Below, one piece after another: positions 1 to 8,145 of a stretch of DNA of 44,456 nt (positions within the stretch are counted from its first letter, which is position 1; each line of letters opens with the position of its first letter). Origin of the DNA: Mycobacterium sp. (GTDB taxonomy: Bacteria > Actinomycetota > Actinomycetes > Mycobacteriales > Mycobacteriaceae). The position numbers were made by a program, and so were the translations under genes. The notes below the pieces were generated by a model that made no database searches, was not told where the DNA came from, and saw nothing but the letters and a program-made list of their open reading frames with translations. The stretch covers positions 1-44,456 of the forward strand of contig NZ_JAICZA010000022.1 of the NCBI RefSeq assembly GCF_025933915.1. The letters run 5' to 3'.

Positions 1-2408
1 GGCCCGTTGACCTGACCCGGGATGGTCAGCACGGTGATCCGGCCGTACGTCGCCGGGTCGGAGCTCGCGCTGATGTAGGCGGCCAGATAGTCGCGCTTGA
101 ACCTGTTCATCGCGCTCGTCAGCTGATAGGACGACGAATTATCGTTCTTCGCAATGTTTTTCGCGACGATGTAATAGGGCGGCTGATAGCTGCTGGCCGT
201 CGGGTTCGGATCAAGCGGCACGTCCCAGAAATCCGACGTGGAGAAAAACGTCACCGGATCGTTGACGTGATACTTCGCCAGCAGCATCCGTTGCACCTTG
301 AACAGGTCCTCGGGATAGCGCAGGTGTTCGGCCAGCTCGGGGCTGATGTCGCTCTTGGGCTTGACGGTGCCCGGGAACACCCGCATCCACGCCTTGAGCA
401 CCGGATCCTGTTCGTCTTGCTGATACAGGCTGACGGTGCCGTCGTAGGCGTCCACGGTCGCCTTCACCGAGTTGCGGATGTAGGAGACCCGCTTGTCGGG
501 CGCCAGCCGGTTGAACGCCACTTCGTTGGAGTCCGCGGTCGCCGATTCCAGCGAGGTGAGTTCGGAATAGGGGTAGTTGTCCAGCGTGGTGTAGCCGTCG
601 ATGATCCACACCAGTCTCTTGTTGACGATCGCCGGATACACCGAACTGTCGGTGGTCAGCCACGGCGCCACCGCCTCCACCCGCCGCGCCGGGTCACGGT
701 TGAACAGGATCTTGCTGTTCGAGCCGATCACATTGGAAAACAAGAAATTCCGCTCGGCGAACTTGGCGGCGAACACGCTGCGCGACAACCAGTCGCCGAG
801 GTCGACGCCGCCGAGCCCGGTGTAGGTGTAGTTCTTGGTTTCGTTGCTGGTCTCGTAGTCGTATTCGCGGTCGGTGCCGTTGCGTCCGACGATCGCGTAG
901 TCCGCCGACGTGTTGGAGATGACGGGGCCGTAGTAGACACGGGGCTGGTCGAGCGGCGCCGGGCCATCGGAGACCACGTTGCCGTTGGCGCCGACGACGT
1001 TGACCAGAAATTCGGGATATCCGCCGTTTTGGTTGGGGTCGTTGGCGATTCCGCGCACCGTGTTGGCCGGCGACGCGATGAACCCGTTGCCGTGGGTGTA
1101 GACCGAGTGCCGGTTGATCCAGTCACGCTGGTTGTCGATCAGCCGGTCGGGGTTGAGTTCGCGGGCCGCCACGACATAGTCACGCAACGACCCGTTGCGG
1201 TCCAGGTATCGGTCGATGGAGAGCTGGTCGGGGAAGTAGTAGAAGTTCTTGCCCTGCTGGAACTGGGTGAACGCCGGGCTGACGATGGTCGGGTCGAGCA
1301 GGCGGATGTTGGAGGTCGTCGCGCGGTCGTCGGCGACCTGCTGGGCGGTGGCCTGCGCGTCGCCGGTGTAGTTGCGATAGGTGACCACGTCGGCGGTCAG
1401 GCCGTAGGCCTGCCGCGTCGCGGCGATGCTGCGGCTGATGTATTCGCTTTCCTTTTGCGCGGCATTGGGTTTGACGCTGATCTGCTCGACGATCAACGGC
1501 CATCCGGCACCCACGATCAACGACGACAGCAGCAGCAGGACCAACCCGATCGCGGGAATCCTCAGGTCCCGCAGGACGACCGCGGAGAACACCGCGGCCG
1601 CGCAGATGAGCGCGATCGCCATGAGGATCAGCTTCGCCGGCAGCACGGCGTTGATGTCCGTGTAGCCGGCGCCGGTGAAGGGCTTACCACCGCGGGTGTG
1701 CGACAACAGCTCGTAGCGGTCCACCCAATAGGCGACCGCCTTGAGCAACACCAACAGCCCGACCAGGGTGACCAGCTGGATCCGCGCCGAACGGCTCAGC
1801 GCACCGGTGCGACCGGATAGCCGAATGCCGCCAAAGATGTAGTGAGCCAACAGGTTGGCCACGAAAGCCAGGAACACCGCCACAAACACGTAACTGAGCA
1901 GCAGCCGGTAGAACGGCAACTCGAACGCGTAGAAGCCGAGGTCCTTGCCGAACTGCGGGTCCTTCACGCCGAAGTCTCCGCCGTGCAAGAACAGTTGGAT
2001 CCGCACCCAATAGCTCTGCGCGATGATGCCGGCCAGCAAGCCGATCGCCACCGGGACGCCGACGCTTACCAGGCGCAGCCGGGACAGGACCAGGGTGCGG
2101 TATCGCGCCACCGGATCGTTGTCGTTGCTCGGCACGAACACCGGTCGGGTGCGGTAGGCCACCGCAAGGCCGGCGAACACGATGCCACCCACCAGCAGGC
2201 CGGCGATCAGAAAGACCACGAACCGGGTGACGAGCACGGTGGAAAACACCGAGCGGTAGCCGAGCTCGCCGAACCACAGCCAGTCGACGTAGGCGTCGAT
2301 CAGCCGCGGGCCCGCGAGCAGCAAAGCGATCACACCCAGTGCGATCAGGATCAGAATTCGGCTACGCCGGGTCAGCTTCGGCATTCTTGCGGTGGGCCGC
2401 ATCCCCAC
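1..2408 (-). CDS. UPF0182 large integral membrane protein (3' end outside the window)
   Basis: About 802 codons are present and the stop lies beyond the left edge. The M. tuberculosis counterpart (Rv3193c) is about 990 residues, so roughly the last fifth is missing. The reading frame starts at GTG 2408 ([13 protein letters not shown]); an in-frame ATG lies 6 nt further at 2402. The first third is strongly hydrophobic with repeated membrane segments, for example the first one reading [16 protein letters not shown]. The rest is a large, probably extracytoplasmic domain rich in Tyr, Asn and Asp (e.g. TIPGQVNG at the left edge). Function is unknown in this family. It follows the PDZ-Lon protease on the same strand after a 74-nt gap, so co-transcription is likely. 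Family recognition is confident; role is not. Confidence 0.9.
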   Translation of the reverse strand, partial: MGMRPTARMPKLTRRSRILILIALGVIALLLAGPRLIDAYVDWLWFGELGYRSVFSTVLVTRFVVFLIAGLLVGGIVFAGLAVAYRTRPVFVPSNDNDPVARYRTLVLSRLRLVSVGVPVAIGLLAGIIAQSYWVRIQLFLHGGDFGVKDPQFGKDLGFYAFELPFYRLLLSYVFVAVFLAFVANLLAHYIFGGIRLSGRTGALSRSARIQLVTLVGLLVLLKAVAYWVDRYELLSHTRGGKPFTGAGYTDINAVLPAKLILMAIALICAAAVFSAVVLRDLRIPAIGLVLLLLSSLIVGAGWPLIVEQISVKPNAAQKESEYISRSIAATRQAYGLTADVVTYRNYTGDAQATAQQVADDRATTSNIRLLDPTIVSPAFTQFQQGKNFYYFPDQLSIDRYLDRNGSLRDYVVAARELNPDRLIDNQRDWINRHSVYTHGNGFIASPANTVRGIANDPNQNGGYPEFLVNVVGANGNVVSDGPAPLDQPRVYYGPVISNTSADYAIVGRNGTDREYDYETSNETKNYTYTGLGGVDLGDWLSRSVFAAKFAERNFLFSNVIGSNSKILFNRDPARRVEAVAPWLTTDSSVYPAIVNKRLVWIIDGYTTLDNYPYSELTSLESATADSNEVAFNRLAPDKRVSYIRNSVKATVDAYDGTVSLYQQDEQDPVLKAWMRVFPGTVKPKSDISPELAEHLRYPEDLFKVQRMLLAKYHVNDPVTFFSTSDFWDVPLDPNPTASSYQPPYYIVAKNIAKNDNSSSYQLTSAMNRFKRDYLAAYISASSDPATYGRITVLTIPGQVNG

Positions 2409-2482
2409 TGGCTACGCTCCCTGATCGATTGCTAGACGGTGACAACTCTACGCATTGCGGCAACCGGCGATCCCACGCTCGT

Positions 2483-3505
2483 CTAGCAACTCGGCGGTTG
2501 ACCGCCGGACGCCATCGCGTGCAGCGCGTCTACCGCCTGGCCGAGCGTCTCGACCTTGACCAACCGCAGCCCGGACGGATTGTCCGAACTGGCCTCGTAA
2601 CAGTTCTTCGCCGGCACCAAGAACACCGTGGCCCCGGCCGCGTGCGCGGCGACCATCTTGTGGGTGATGCCGCCGATCTGGCCGACCTTGCCGTCGGCGG
2701 AAATGGTCCCGGTTCCCGCGATGAAGTTCGACCCCGCCAGGCTCCCGGTGGTCAACTTGTCGACCACGGCCAGGCTGAACATCAGGCCGGCCGAGGGCCC
2801 GCCCACATTGGCGAGGTTGAAGTCCACCACGAAAGGCGCCCACGGCGCGTCGAGCACCGCGACGCCAAGATAGCCGTAGTCACGGTCCTTGTTGGCGCCC
2901 AGCGTGATCTGCGCGACGCCGGCGGGCTCGTTCTTGCGGCGGTAGTCGATCGTCACGGTTTGGCCGGGTTTGGTGTTCTTCAGCAGCCCGGTGAACGCGC
3001 CGACGGTGGCGACCGGGGTGCCGTTGACCGCGTCGATCGCGTCGCCGGCCTTCAGCTTGCCCGCCGAGGGACCGGGCCCGGGGACCTTCGCCACCGTGAC
3101 GGCCGGCGGGTACTTCAGGTACCCCAGGGCGGCGTACTCGGCGCTGTCCTCGGATTGTCTGAAGTCCGCGTTGTTGGCCTTGTCGACCTCGTCGCGCGAC
3201 TTGCCGGGCGGGTAGATGAGATCGCGCGGCACCAGCTGCTCCTGGTCCGAAAGCCAGAGCGTCAGCGCCTCACCCAGCGTCAGATCGTCGCGCTGGGACA
3301 CCGTCGTCATGTTCAAGTGGCCGGTGGTGGGATGCGTCAGCGTGCCCTGGATCGCCACCACCTGCTTGCCGTCGACCTCGCCGAGCGTGTCGAAGGTGGG
3401 ACCCGGACCCAGTGACACGAACGGCACCGTCACCACCGCCAGCAACACGCCGAAGACCACGATCGGCACCAGCGCGACCATCAAGGTCAGGATGCGCCTG
3501 TTCAC
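2483..3505 (-). CDS. Secreted or membrane-anchored PDZ-Lon serine protease
   Basis: A 340-residue protein (Rv3194c-like; YlbL family of PDZ plus Lon-type proteases). An N-terminal membrane segment (about residues 5-30, LMVALVPIVVFGVLLAVV) is followed by a PDZ domain (about 135-200, with LKAGDAIDAVNG) and a Lon-type proteolytic domain. The Ser-Lys dyad is visible as Ser238 in VGGPSAGLM and Lys283 in GGITHKM, 45 residues apart as expected for Lon. The frame stays open upstream for 35 more codons, but GTG 3505 is chosen. It gives the membrane segment at the N-terminus, equals the length I recall for the tuberculosis protein, and sits 7 nt after a TAGTGT hexamer, so the mRNA is probably leaderless. 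It is divergent from the metalloprotease gene and upstream of the UPF0182 gene. Substrate unknown. Confidence 0.9.
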   Translation of the reverse strand: MNRRILTLMVALVPIVVFGVLLAVVTVPFVSLGPGPTFDTLGEVDGKQVVAIQGTLTHPTTGHLNMTTVSQRDDLTLGEALTLWLSDQEQLVPRDLIYPPGKSRDEVDKANNADFRQSEDSAEYAALGYLKYPPAVTVAKVPGPGPSAGKLKAGDAIDAVNGTPVATVGAFTGLLKNTKPGQTVTIDYRRKNEPAGVAQITLGANKDRDYGYLGVAVLDAPWAPFVVDFNLANVGGPSAGLMFSLAVVDKLTTGSLAGSNFIAGTGTISADGKVGQIGGITHKMVAAHAAGATVFLVPAKNCYEASSDNPSGLRLVKVETLGQAVDALHAMASGGQPPSC

Positions 3506-3512
3506 GCCGAAT

Positions 3513-3518
3513 ACACTA
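3513..3518 (-). promoter_or_regulatory. -10 hexamer TAGTGT, leaderless start of the PDZ-Lon gene
   Basis: TAGTGT (TANNNT class) ends 7 nt before GTG 3505, which places the transcription start at or next to the start codon. No Shine-Dalgarno sequence is present, consistent with leaderless translation. Confidence 0.5.
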
Positions 3519-3616
3519 GACGGGGCTCGCGGCCCGATATTCAGCTGCAAGGTTCGGCCACGAGGTTCAGCTACAAGCTGACGCGGCGTCGCGCGCCTTT
3601 CCGATCCCACGGTGAG

Positions 3617-3622
3617 TACCGT
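3617..3622 (+). promoter_or_regulatory. -10 hexamer TACCGT, leaderless start of the zincin gene
   Basis: TACCGT is separated by 7 nt from ATG 3630 and there is no purine-rich ribosome site in between. This supports ATG 3630 over the in-frame upstream GTG at 3612, which would lie upstream of the hexamer. Confidence 0.5.
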
Positions 3623-3629
3623 TGGGGTT

Positions 3630-5015
3630 ATGGCTGACCTGCCGTTCGGCTTCTCTCATGGGGAGGACCCGGACAAACACGGGAAAAAAGATCCCGATTC
3701 GGGCTCGAACCCGTCCGACCCGTTCGCCGCGTTCGGCATGAGCGGTGACTTCGGCATGGGCGACTTGGGGCAGATCTTCACCCAGCTGGGTCAGATGTTC
3801 AGCAGCGCGGGCACTGTCGGCGCCGGCGGAACGAGTTCGGGCCCGGTCAATTACGAATTGGCGCGGCGAGTCGCATCGAATTCGATCGGGTTCGTGGCGC
3901 CGGTCCCGGCCACGACGACCTCGGCGATCGCCGACGCGGTACATCTGGCCGAAACCTGGCTGGACGGAGCGACGGCGCTGCCCGCGGGCACCACCAAGGC
4001 GGTGGGTTGGACCCCCGCCGACTGGGTCGACAACACGTTGGAGACGTGGAAGCGGCTGTGTGACCCGATGGCCCAACAGATCTCGACGGTGTGGGCGGCG
4101 TCGCTACCCGAAGAGGCCAAGAGCATGGCCGGCCCGCTGCTGCAGATGATGTCGCAGATGGGCGGCATGGCGTTCGGCTCGCAGCTCGGGCAGGCGCTGG
4201 GCCGGTTATCACGCGAGGTGCTGACCTCGACCGACATCGGTTTACCGTTGGGGCCCAAGGGAATTGCGGCGATCATGCCCGACGCCGTCGAATCGTTCAC
4301 CACCGGACTCGAGCGGCCGCGCAGCGAGATCCTGACCTTCCTGGCCGCGCGCGAGGCCGCCCACCACCGGCTGTTCAGCCACGTCCCCTGGCTGTCGAGC
4401 CAGCTGCTGGGCGCGGTCGAGGCCTACGCGATGGGCATGCAGATCGACATGTCCGGAATCGAGGAGCTGGCCCGCGACTTCAATCCGGCGTCGCTGTCGG
4501 ATCCGGCGGCGATCGAAAACCTGTTGGGACAGGGCGTATTCGAGCCCAAAGCCACACCGGCACAGACGCAGGCGCTGGAACGGCTGGAGACGCTGCTCGC
4601 CCTGATCGAAGGGTGGGTGCAGGTGGTGGTGGCCGCCGCCCTGGGCGACCGGATTCCGGGCGCGGCCGCACTCGCCGAGACGCTGCGCCGCCGCCGCGCC
4701 AGCGGCGGCCCGGCCGAGCAGACCTTCGCGACGCTGGTGGGACTCGAGCTGCGGCCGCGCAAGATGCGTGAGGCCGCCGCGTTCTGGGAGCGCCTGACGC
4801 AGGCCGCCGGGGTCGACGCCCGCGACGGCATCTGGCAACACCCCGACCTGCTGCCCGGCGCCGAGGACCTCGACGAGCCGGCGGGTTTCATCGACCGGAT
4901 CATCGGCGGTGACACCAGCGGCATCGATGAGGCGATCGCCAAACTCGAGCGCGAGGGCCCGGACGGTCCCGGCGCCGCGGGACCCGGTTCCGCCGGCGGT
5001 CCTGTGGACAGCTGA
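3630..5015 (+). CDS. Zincin-type metalloprotease-like protein (DUF2342 family)
   Basis: A 461-residue protein of the actinobacterial DUF2342 / putative zinc-dependent metalloprotease family (Rv3195-like). The N-terminus is a Gly/Ser/Phe/Met-rich low-complexity stretch (FGMSGDFGMGDLGQIF). It is followed by an all-helical domain carrying the family motif REAAHHRLF near residue 240, where Glu and His are the presumed zinc site, and then LSSQLLGAVEAYA. The Pro/Gly-rich C-terminal tail looks disordered. ATG 3630 is preferred because the 6 extra codons from GTG 3612 lie upstream of a leaderless -10 element. The gene is divergent from the PDZ-Lon protease and 36 nt upstream of the E1-like gene, with the ABC1 kinase beyond. 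Proteolytic activity is assumed from the family and has not been demonstrated here. Confidence 0.85.
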   Translation: MADLPFGFSHGEDPDKHGKKDPDSGSNPSDPFAAFGMSGDFGMGDLGQIFTQLGQMFSSAGTVGAGGTSSGPVNYELARRVASNSIGFVAPVPATTTSAIADAVHLAETWLDGATALPAGTTKAVGWTPADWVDNTLETWKRLCDPMAQQISTVWAASLPEEAKSMAGPLLQMMSQMGGMAFGSQLGQALGRLSREVLTSTDIGLPLGPKGIAAIMPDAVESFTTGLERPRSEILTFLAAREAAHHRLFSHVPWLSSQLLGAVEAYAMGMQIDMSGIEELARDFNPASLSDPAAIENLLGQGVFEPKATPAQTQALERLETLLALIEGWVQVVVAAALGDRIPGAAALAETLRRRRASGGPAEQTFATLVGLELRPRKMREAAAFWERLTQAAGVDARDGIWQHPDLLPGAEDLDEPAGFIDRIIGGDTSGIDEAIAKLEREGPDGPGAAGPGSAGGPVDS

Positions 5016-5051
5016 GCGAGGCCATCGCCTTCGCCGTGACACAGTGGCGCG

Positions 5052-5918
5052 GTGACTCAGCCCCGCCAGGCCGTGCAGTCCACCTATGCGCTGGATCCGG
5101 CGATGCCGGTATTGCTGCGACCCGACGGCGCGGTCCAGGTCGGCTGGGATCCCCGCCGCGCGGTGCTGGTGCGCCCCCCGAGCGGCTTGCCCGCCGCCGA
5201 GCTGGCCACGCTGTTGCGGTCCCTGTGGTCACCGACCCCGCTGCCCGAGCTGCAGCGCCGGGCGCTCGACCGCGGCTTGACCGATGCCGACGGCCTGGGA
5301 GACCTGATCGCGCAATTGGTCGGCGCCGGGGTGGCGACCGAATGCGGGCGATCGCGCGGCCGGGCCCCCTCGGTGCGCGTCCACGGGCGCGGGCCGCTCA
5401 CCGAGCTGCTGGTGGAGTCGTTGCGCTGCTCGGGCGCGCGGATAGCGCACAGCAGCCAGCCACACGCCGCGGTGTCGGCCGGCGACGTCGATCTGGTGGT
5501 GTTGTCGGACTACCTGGTCGCCGACCCGCGCATGGTGCGCGATCTGCATGAGCAGGGCGTCGCGCATCTGCTGGTTCGGGTGCGTGACGGCATCGGGCTG
5601 GTGGGTCCGCTGGTGATTCCCGGCGTGACCAGCTGCCTGGTATGTGCGGACCTGCATCGCAGGGACCGCGACGCGGCGTGGCCGGCGATCTGTGCGCAGC
5701 TGCGGGAAACCGTCGGAGTCGCCGACCGGGCCACCGTCCTGGCGACCGCGGCGCTGGCGCTTTCTCAGGTGAACCGGGTGATCGCGGCCGTGCGCGGGCA
5801 GGACGCGCCGTCCGATCCGGAGGCGCCCCAGACGCTGAACGCGACCCTGGAATTCGATCTGCACGCCGGCGCGATCGTCGCTAGGCAGTGGGACAAGCAC
5901 CCGTTGTGCGCCTGCTGA
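5052..5918 (+). CDS. E1/ThiF-like, TOMM-cyclodehydratase-like protein
   Basis: A 288-residue protein (Rv3196-like) that resembles the 'ocin-ThiF' / cyclodehydratase N-terminal partner proteins of thiazole/oxazole-modified microcin pathways. A winged-helix-like N-terminal half (about 1-100) could bind a peptide. A Rossmann-like region follows (VRVHGRGPLTELLVESL, DVDLVVLSDYL). Two cysteine pairs look like a structural zinc site: CLVC in GVTSCLVCADLHRRD (about residue 195) and the C-terminal CAC in HPLCAC. No YcaO gene or recognisable precursor peptide is in the window, so a modification role is inference. The start GTG 5052 has no clear ribosome site. It lies between the metalloprotease and the ABC1 kinase, an arrangement I recall as conserved in mycobacteria. 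Confidence 0.8.
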   Translation: MTQPRQAVQSTYALDPAMPVLLRPDGAVQVGWDPRRAVLVRPPSGLPAAELATLLRSLWSPTPLPELQRRALDRGLTDADGLGDLIAQLVGAGVATECGRSRGRAPSVRVHGRGPLTELLVESLRCSGARIAHSSQPHAAVSAGDVDLVVLSDYLVADPRMVRDLHEQGVAHLLVRVRDGIGLVGPLVIPGVTSCLVCADLHRRDRDAAWPAICAQLRETVGVADRATVLATAALALSQVNRVIAAVRGQDAPSDPEAPQTLNATLEFDLHAGAIVARQWDKHPLCAC

Positions 5919-6007
5919 CGCGGACGCGCCCGGCGCGCCCGCCGACCTGCGCCGACGGAATGTGACAACGAGCGTTGTCGACTTCTCTCCACATCGCGCA
6001 GGCCATC

Positions 6008-7351
6008 ATGGATGATGGGTACGTGGCAGACATCAAACGAGGCCGGGCCGCGCGGAACGCGAAGCTGGCCAGCATCCCGGTCGGATTCGCCGGCCGGGCA
6101 GCGCTCGGATTCGGTAAACGGCTGACCGGTAAGTCCAGGGACGAGGTCCAGGCCGAGCTTCTGGAAAAGGCAGCCCACCAGTTGTTCACCGTCCTGGGTG
6201 AGCTCAAGGGCGGCGCGATGAAGGTGGGCCAGGCCCTGTCGGTGCTGGAGGCCGCGATTCCCGAGGAGTTCGGCGAGCCGTACCGCGAAGCGTTGACCAA
6301 GCTGCAAAAGGACGCCCCGCCGCTGCCCGCCGCCAAGGTGCACCGGGTGCTCGACGCCCAACTGGGCACCAAGTGGCGTGAGCGGTTTACTTCGTTCGAC
6401 GACACCCCGGTGGCCTCGGCCAGCATCGGCCAGGTGCACAAGGGGGTGTGGGCCGACGGCCGTGAGGTGGCGGTCAAGATCCAGTACCCCGGCGCCGACG
6501 AGGCACTGCGGGCCGACCTCAAAACCATGCAGCGGTTGGTCGGGGTGTTCAAACAACTCGCCCCGGGCGCCGACATCCAAGGCGTGGTCGACGAGTTGAT
6601 CTCGCGCACCGAGATGGAACTGGACTATCGGCTGGAGGCCGAGAACCAGCGCGCCTTCGCCAAGGCGTATCAGGACCACCCGCACTTCGCGGTGCCGCGC
6701 ATCGTGGCCAGCGCACCGAAAGTGGTGATTCAGGAGTGGATGCAAGGCATCCCGTTGGCCGAGATCATCCGCCACGGCACCACCGAACAGCGTGACCTGG
6801 CCGGCACCCGGCTCCTCGAGCTCACCTTCGACGCGCCGCGCCGCTTGGAAATGCTGCACGGCGACGCGCACCCGGGCAACTTCATGCTGCTTCCCGACGA
6901 CCGCATGGGCGTGATCGACTTCGGCGCCGTCGCGCCACTGCCCGGCGGCTTGCCGATCGAGCTCGGGATGAGCATCCGGCTGGCCCGCGACAAGAACTAC
7001 GACCTGCTGTTGCCGACGATGGAAAAGGCCGGGTTCATCCAGAAGGGCCAGCAGGTGTCGGTGCGCGACATCGACGACATGCTGCGCCAGTACGTCGAAC
7101 CGGTCGAGGTCGAGGTCTTCCACTACACCCGCAAGTGGCTGCAGAAGATGTCCGCCATCGAGATCGATCGGTCCGTGTCGCAGATCCGGACGGCCCGGCA
7201 GATGGACCTGCCGCCCAAGCTGGTGATCCCGATGCGGGTGATCATGTCGGTCGCCGCGATCCTGTGTCAGCTGGATGCCCACGTGCCGATCAAGGCCCTG
7301 TCCGAAGAGCTGGTGCCCGGGTTCGCCGAACCCGACAACGCGGTCGTCTAG
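6008..7351 (+). CDS. ABC1/UbiB-type atypical protein kinase (Rv3197-like)
   Basis: A 447-residue ABC1-family atypical kinase. The KxGQ-type motif (GGAMKVGQALSV), the Ala-rich nucleotide loop (VASASIGQVHKG), the lysine strand (VAVKIQYPG), the catalytic loop (LHGDAHPGNF) and the metal-binding IDFGAV are all present, so the kinase core is complete. ATG 6008 gives the length I recall for the tuberculosis homologue, which was reported as an ATPase linked to macrolide tolerance and functionally connected with whiB7. The frame stays open to 5975, and a GTG at 6023 is an alternative start. It ends 99 nt from the convergent whiB7 gene with a large palindrome between them. A role in antibiotic tolerance is literature knowledge, not visible in the sequence. 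Confidence 0.88.
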   Translation: MDDGYVADIKRGRAARNAKLASIPVGFAGRAALGFGKRLTGKSRDEVQAELLEKAAHQLFTVLGELKGGAMKVGQALSVLEAAIPEEFGEPYREALTKLQKDAPPLPAAKVHRVLDAQLGTKWRERFTSFDDTPVASASIGQVHKGVWADGREVAVKIQYPGADEALRADLKTMQRLVGVFKQLAPGADIQGVVDELISRTEMELDYRLEAENQRAFAKAYQDHPHFAVPRIVASAPKVVIQEWMQGIPLAEIIRHGTTEQRDLAGTRLLELTFDAPRRLEMLHGDAHPGNFMLLPDDRMGVIDFGAVAPLPGGLPIELGMSIRLARDKNYDLLLPTMEKAGFIQKGQQVSVRDIDDMLRQYVEPVEVEVFHYTRKWLQKMSAIEIDRSVSQIRTARQMDLPPKLVIPMRVIMSVAAILCQLDAHVPIKALSEELVPGFAEPDNAVV

Positions 7352-7372
7352 TTCGCCCGGTCGTCACGTTCA

Positions 7373-7429
7373 CGAGAGTGCAACTACCGACACCCGTACT
7401 CGGGAAATGTGTCGGCAGTTGCAGTTTCG
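7373..7429. repeat. 21-bp-arm palindrome between ABC1 kinase and whiB7
   Basis: Left arm 7373-7393 and right arm 7409-7429 are inverted repeats with only 3 mismatches in 21 positions. The 15-nt loop can itself fold as CCCG-TACT-CGGG. It sits in the convergent gap downstream of both genes, so it can act as a terminator or 3'-end stabiliser for both strands. The length and near symmetry suggest a mobile or dispersed palindromic unit rather than an ordinary terminator; there is no long T-run. Confidence 0.75.
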
Positions 7430-7433
7430 CGCC

Positions 7434-7462
7434 CTAGGCGGCCGCTCCCTCTAGGCGGCCGC
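7434..7462. repeat. 12-bp direct repeat overlapping the whiB7 stop
   Basis: CTAGGCGGCCGC occurs at 7434-7445 and 7451-7462. The second copy holds the whiB7 stop codon (CTA = TAG on the minus strand) and the codons before it, so the last codons of whiB7 look duplicated just downstream of the gene. Confidence 0.6.
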
Positions 7463-7717
7463 CTTGCGGGGACGTCCGCGGGGTCGTTTGAAGCTCAGGA
7501 CTGAGCCGCGGTCGAAGATTTCGCCACCCCACACGCCCCAGGGCTCGGCCCTGTCTAGCGCGGCCGCCAGGCACTGGCGGCGCACCGGGCAATCGATGCA
7601 CAGCGACTTGGCACGCTCGAGATCGGCCGGGGTATCGGCGAACCAGAGATCGGGATCGCCGACATGACACGGCAGGGCCGGTCTGGGGGCTGGTCTGGGG
7701 ATTGCCGGTGCCGACAT
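7451..7717 (-). CDS. whiB7: WhiB7, iron-sulfur transcription activator of intrinsic drug resistance
   Basis: An 88-residue WhiB protein. The four cluster ligands are Cys17, Cys40, Cys43 and Cys49 (C-x2-C-x5-C). The WhiB turn EPWGVWGGE (58-66) binds the housekeeping sigma factor region 4. The C-terminal AT-hook RGRPRK (80-85), absent from other WhiB classes, identifies WhiB7. In known mycobacteria it activates promoters with an AT-rich patch just upstream of the -35, including its own, after ribosome-targeting antibiotics. Start ATG 7717; the ribosome site before it is weak (AGG, 4 nt away). The transcript begins about 360 nt upstream, just past the uvrD2 stop, and its leader carries a uORF and an attenuator hairpin described separately. 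Confidence 0.96.
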   Translation of the reverse strand: MSAPAIPRPAPRPALPCHVGDPDLWFADTPADLERAKSLCIDCPVRRQCLAAALDRAEPWGVWGGEIFDRGSVLSFKRPRGRPRKAAA

Positions 7718-7801
7718 GTCCTACCACCTGCTTCCTGGTCTGGGTTGCTGTCCTTGGCAGTGATCCGGACCAGGTCGAAAGGTTGCCGACCCCACAACTA
7801 T

Positions 7802-7833
7802 GGCCACGGATCCTTGACTTCGGGTCCGTGGCC
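7802..7833 (-). terminator. Attenuator hairpin in the whiB7 leader
   Basis: Perfect 9-bp arms GGCCACGGA / TCCGTGGCC (7825-7833 and 7802-7810) enclose a 14-nt loop. They lie between the uORF stop (7861) and the whiB7 start (7717). A short T/G-rich stretch (ATAGTTGTGG) follows. The position matches the leader terminator known to restrain whiB7 until uORF translation stalls. The mechanism here is by analogy. Confidence 0.7.
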
Positions 7834-7860
7834 GTCTGGGGTGAAAACCGGGGCTAGCGC

Positions 7861-8031
7861 TTACGTTGCCTTCGGTGGGCCCCCGACTCCTGCGGACGCG
7901 TCGGTCGCGGCGGCGGCGCGATGCTTACGCGCGGCCGCCGACACGGCGGCGTGTGCGGCATGGGGCGTTTCCGCGGACGGCACAGGGCGGGTCGCGCGGG
8001 CCACGCCCACACCGAACGCGTCGTTGATCAT
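7861..8031 (-). CDS. Upstream ORF (56 codons) in the whiB7 leader
   Basis: ATG 8031 is preceded by a strong ribosome site (GGAAGGAGG, 9 nt before the ATG). The frame runs 56 codons to TAA 7863-7861. The peptide starts MINDAFGVGVARATRPVPSA and continues very rich in Ala, with basic residues (ARKHRAAAAT). It is followed by the attenuator hairpin. In studied mycobacteria a whiB7 leader ORF senses translation stress: impaired translation prevents the terminator from forming. The peptide itself probably matters less than its translation. An internal inverted repeat (GCCGCC / GGCGGC, 7934-7950) inside the ORF could be an alternative fold. The ORF is below common gene-calling length limits. Confidence 0.72.
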   Translation of the reverse strand: MINDAFGVGVARATRPVPSAETPHAAHAAVSAAARKHRAAAATDASAGVGGPPKAT

Positions 8032-8086
8032 CGCGACCACCCTCCTTCCCTCATGCCGGCTTCCGTACTGCCGAGTCGCGGTATCG

Positions 8087-8124
8087 AGGGTAAACGGTCA
8101 CCGCCGCCGACCACAACCGATTTT
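8087..8124 (-). promoter_or_regulatory. whiB7 promoter with AT-rich WhiB7 recognition patch
   Basis: Reading the minus strand: the AAAATCGG patch (8124-8117) lies directly upstream of the -35 TTGTGG (8116-8111). An 18-nt spacer and the -10 TACCCT (8092-8087) follow. An A-rich patch next to the -35 is the signature of WhiB7-activated promoters, so whiB7 is likely autoregulated. The start point would be near 8080, giving a leader of about 360 nt. The promoter lies within 60 nt after the uvrD2 stop. Confidence 0.72.
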
Positions 8125-8145
8125 GTGACCTGCGGGTTTAACCGG

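Noticed and set aside
267..1820. 517-codon open frame on the plus strand
   Set aside because: It is antisense to the UPF0182 gene, whose minus-strand frame is continuous and matches a known family. High GC with codon-position bias creates long antisense frames.
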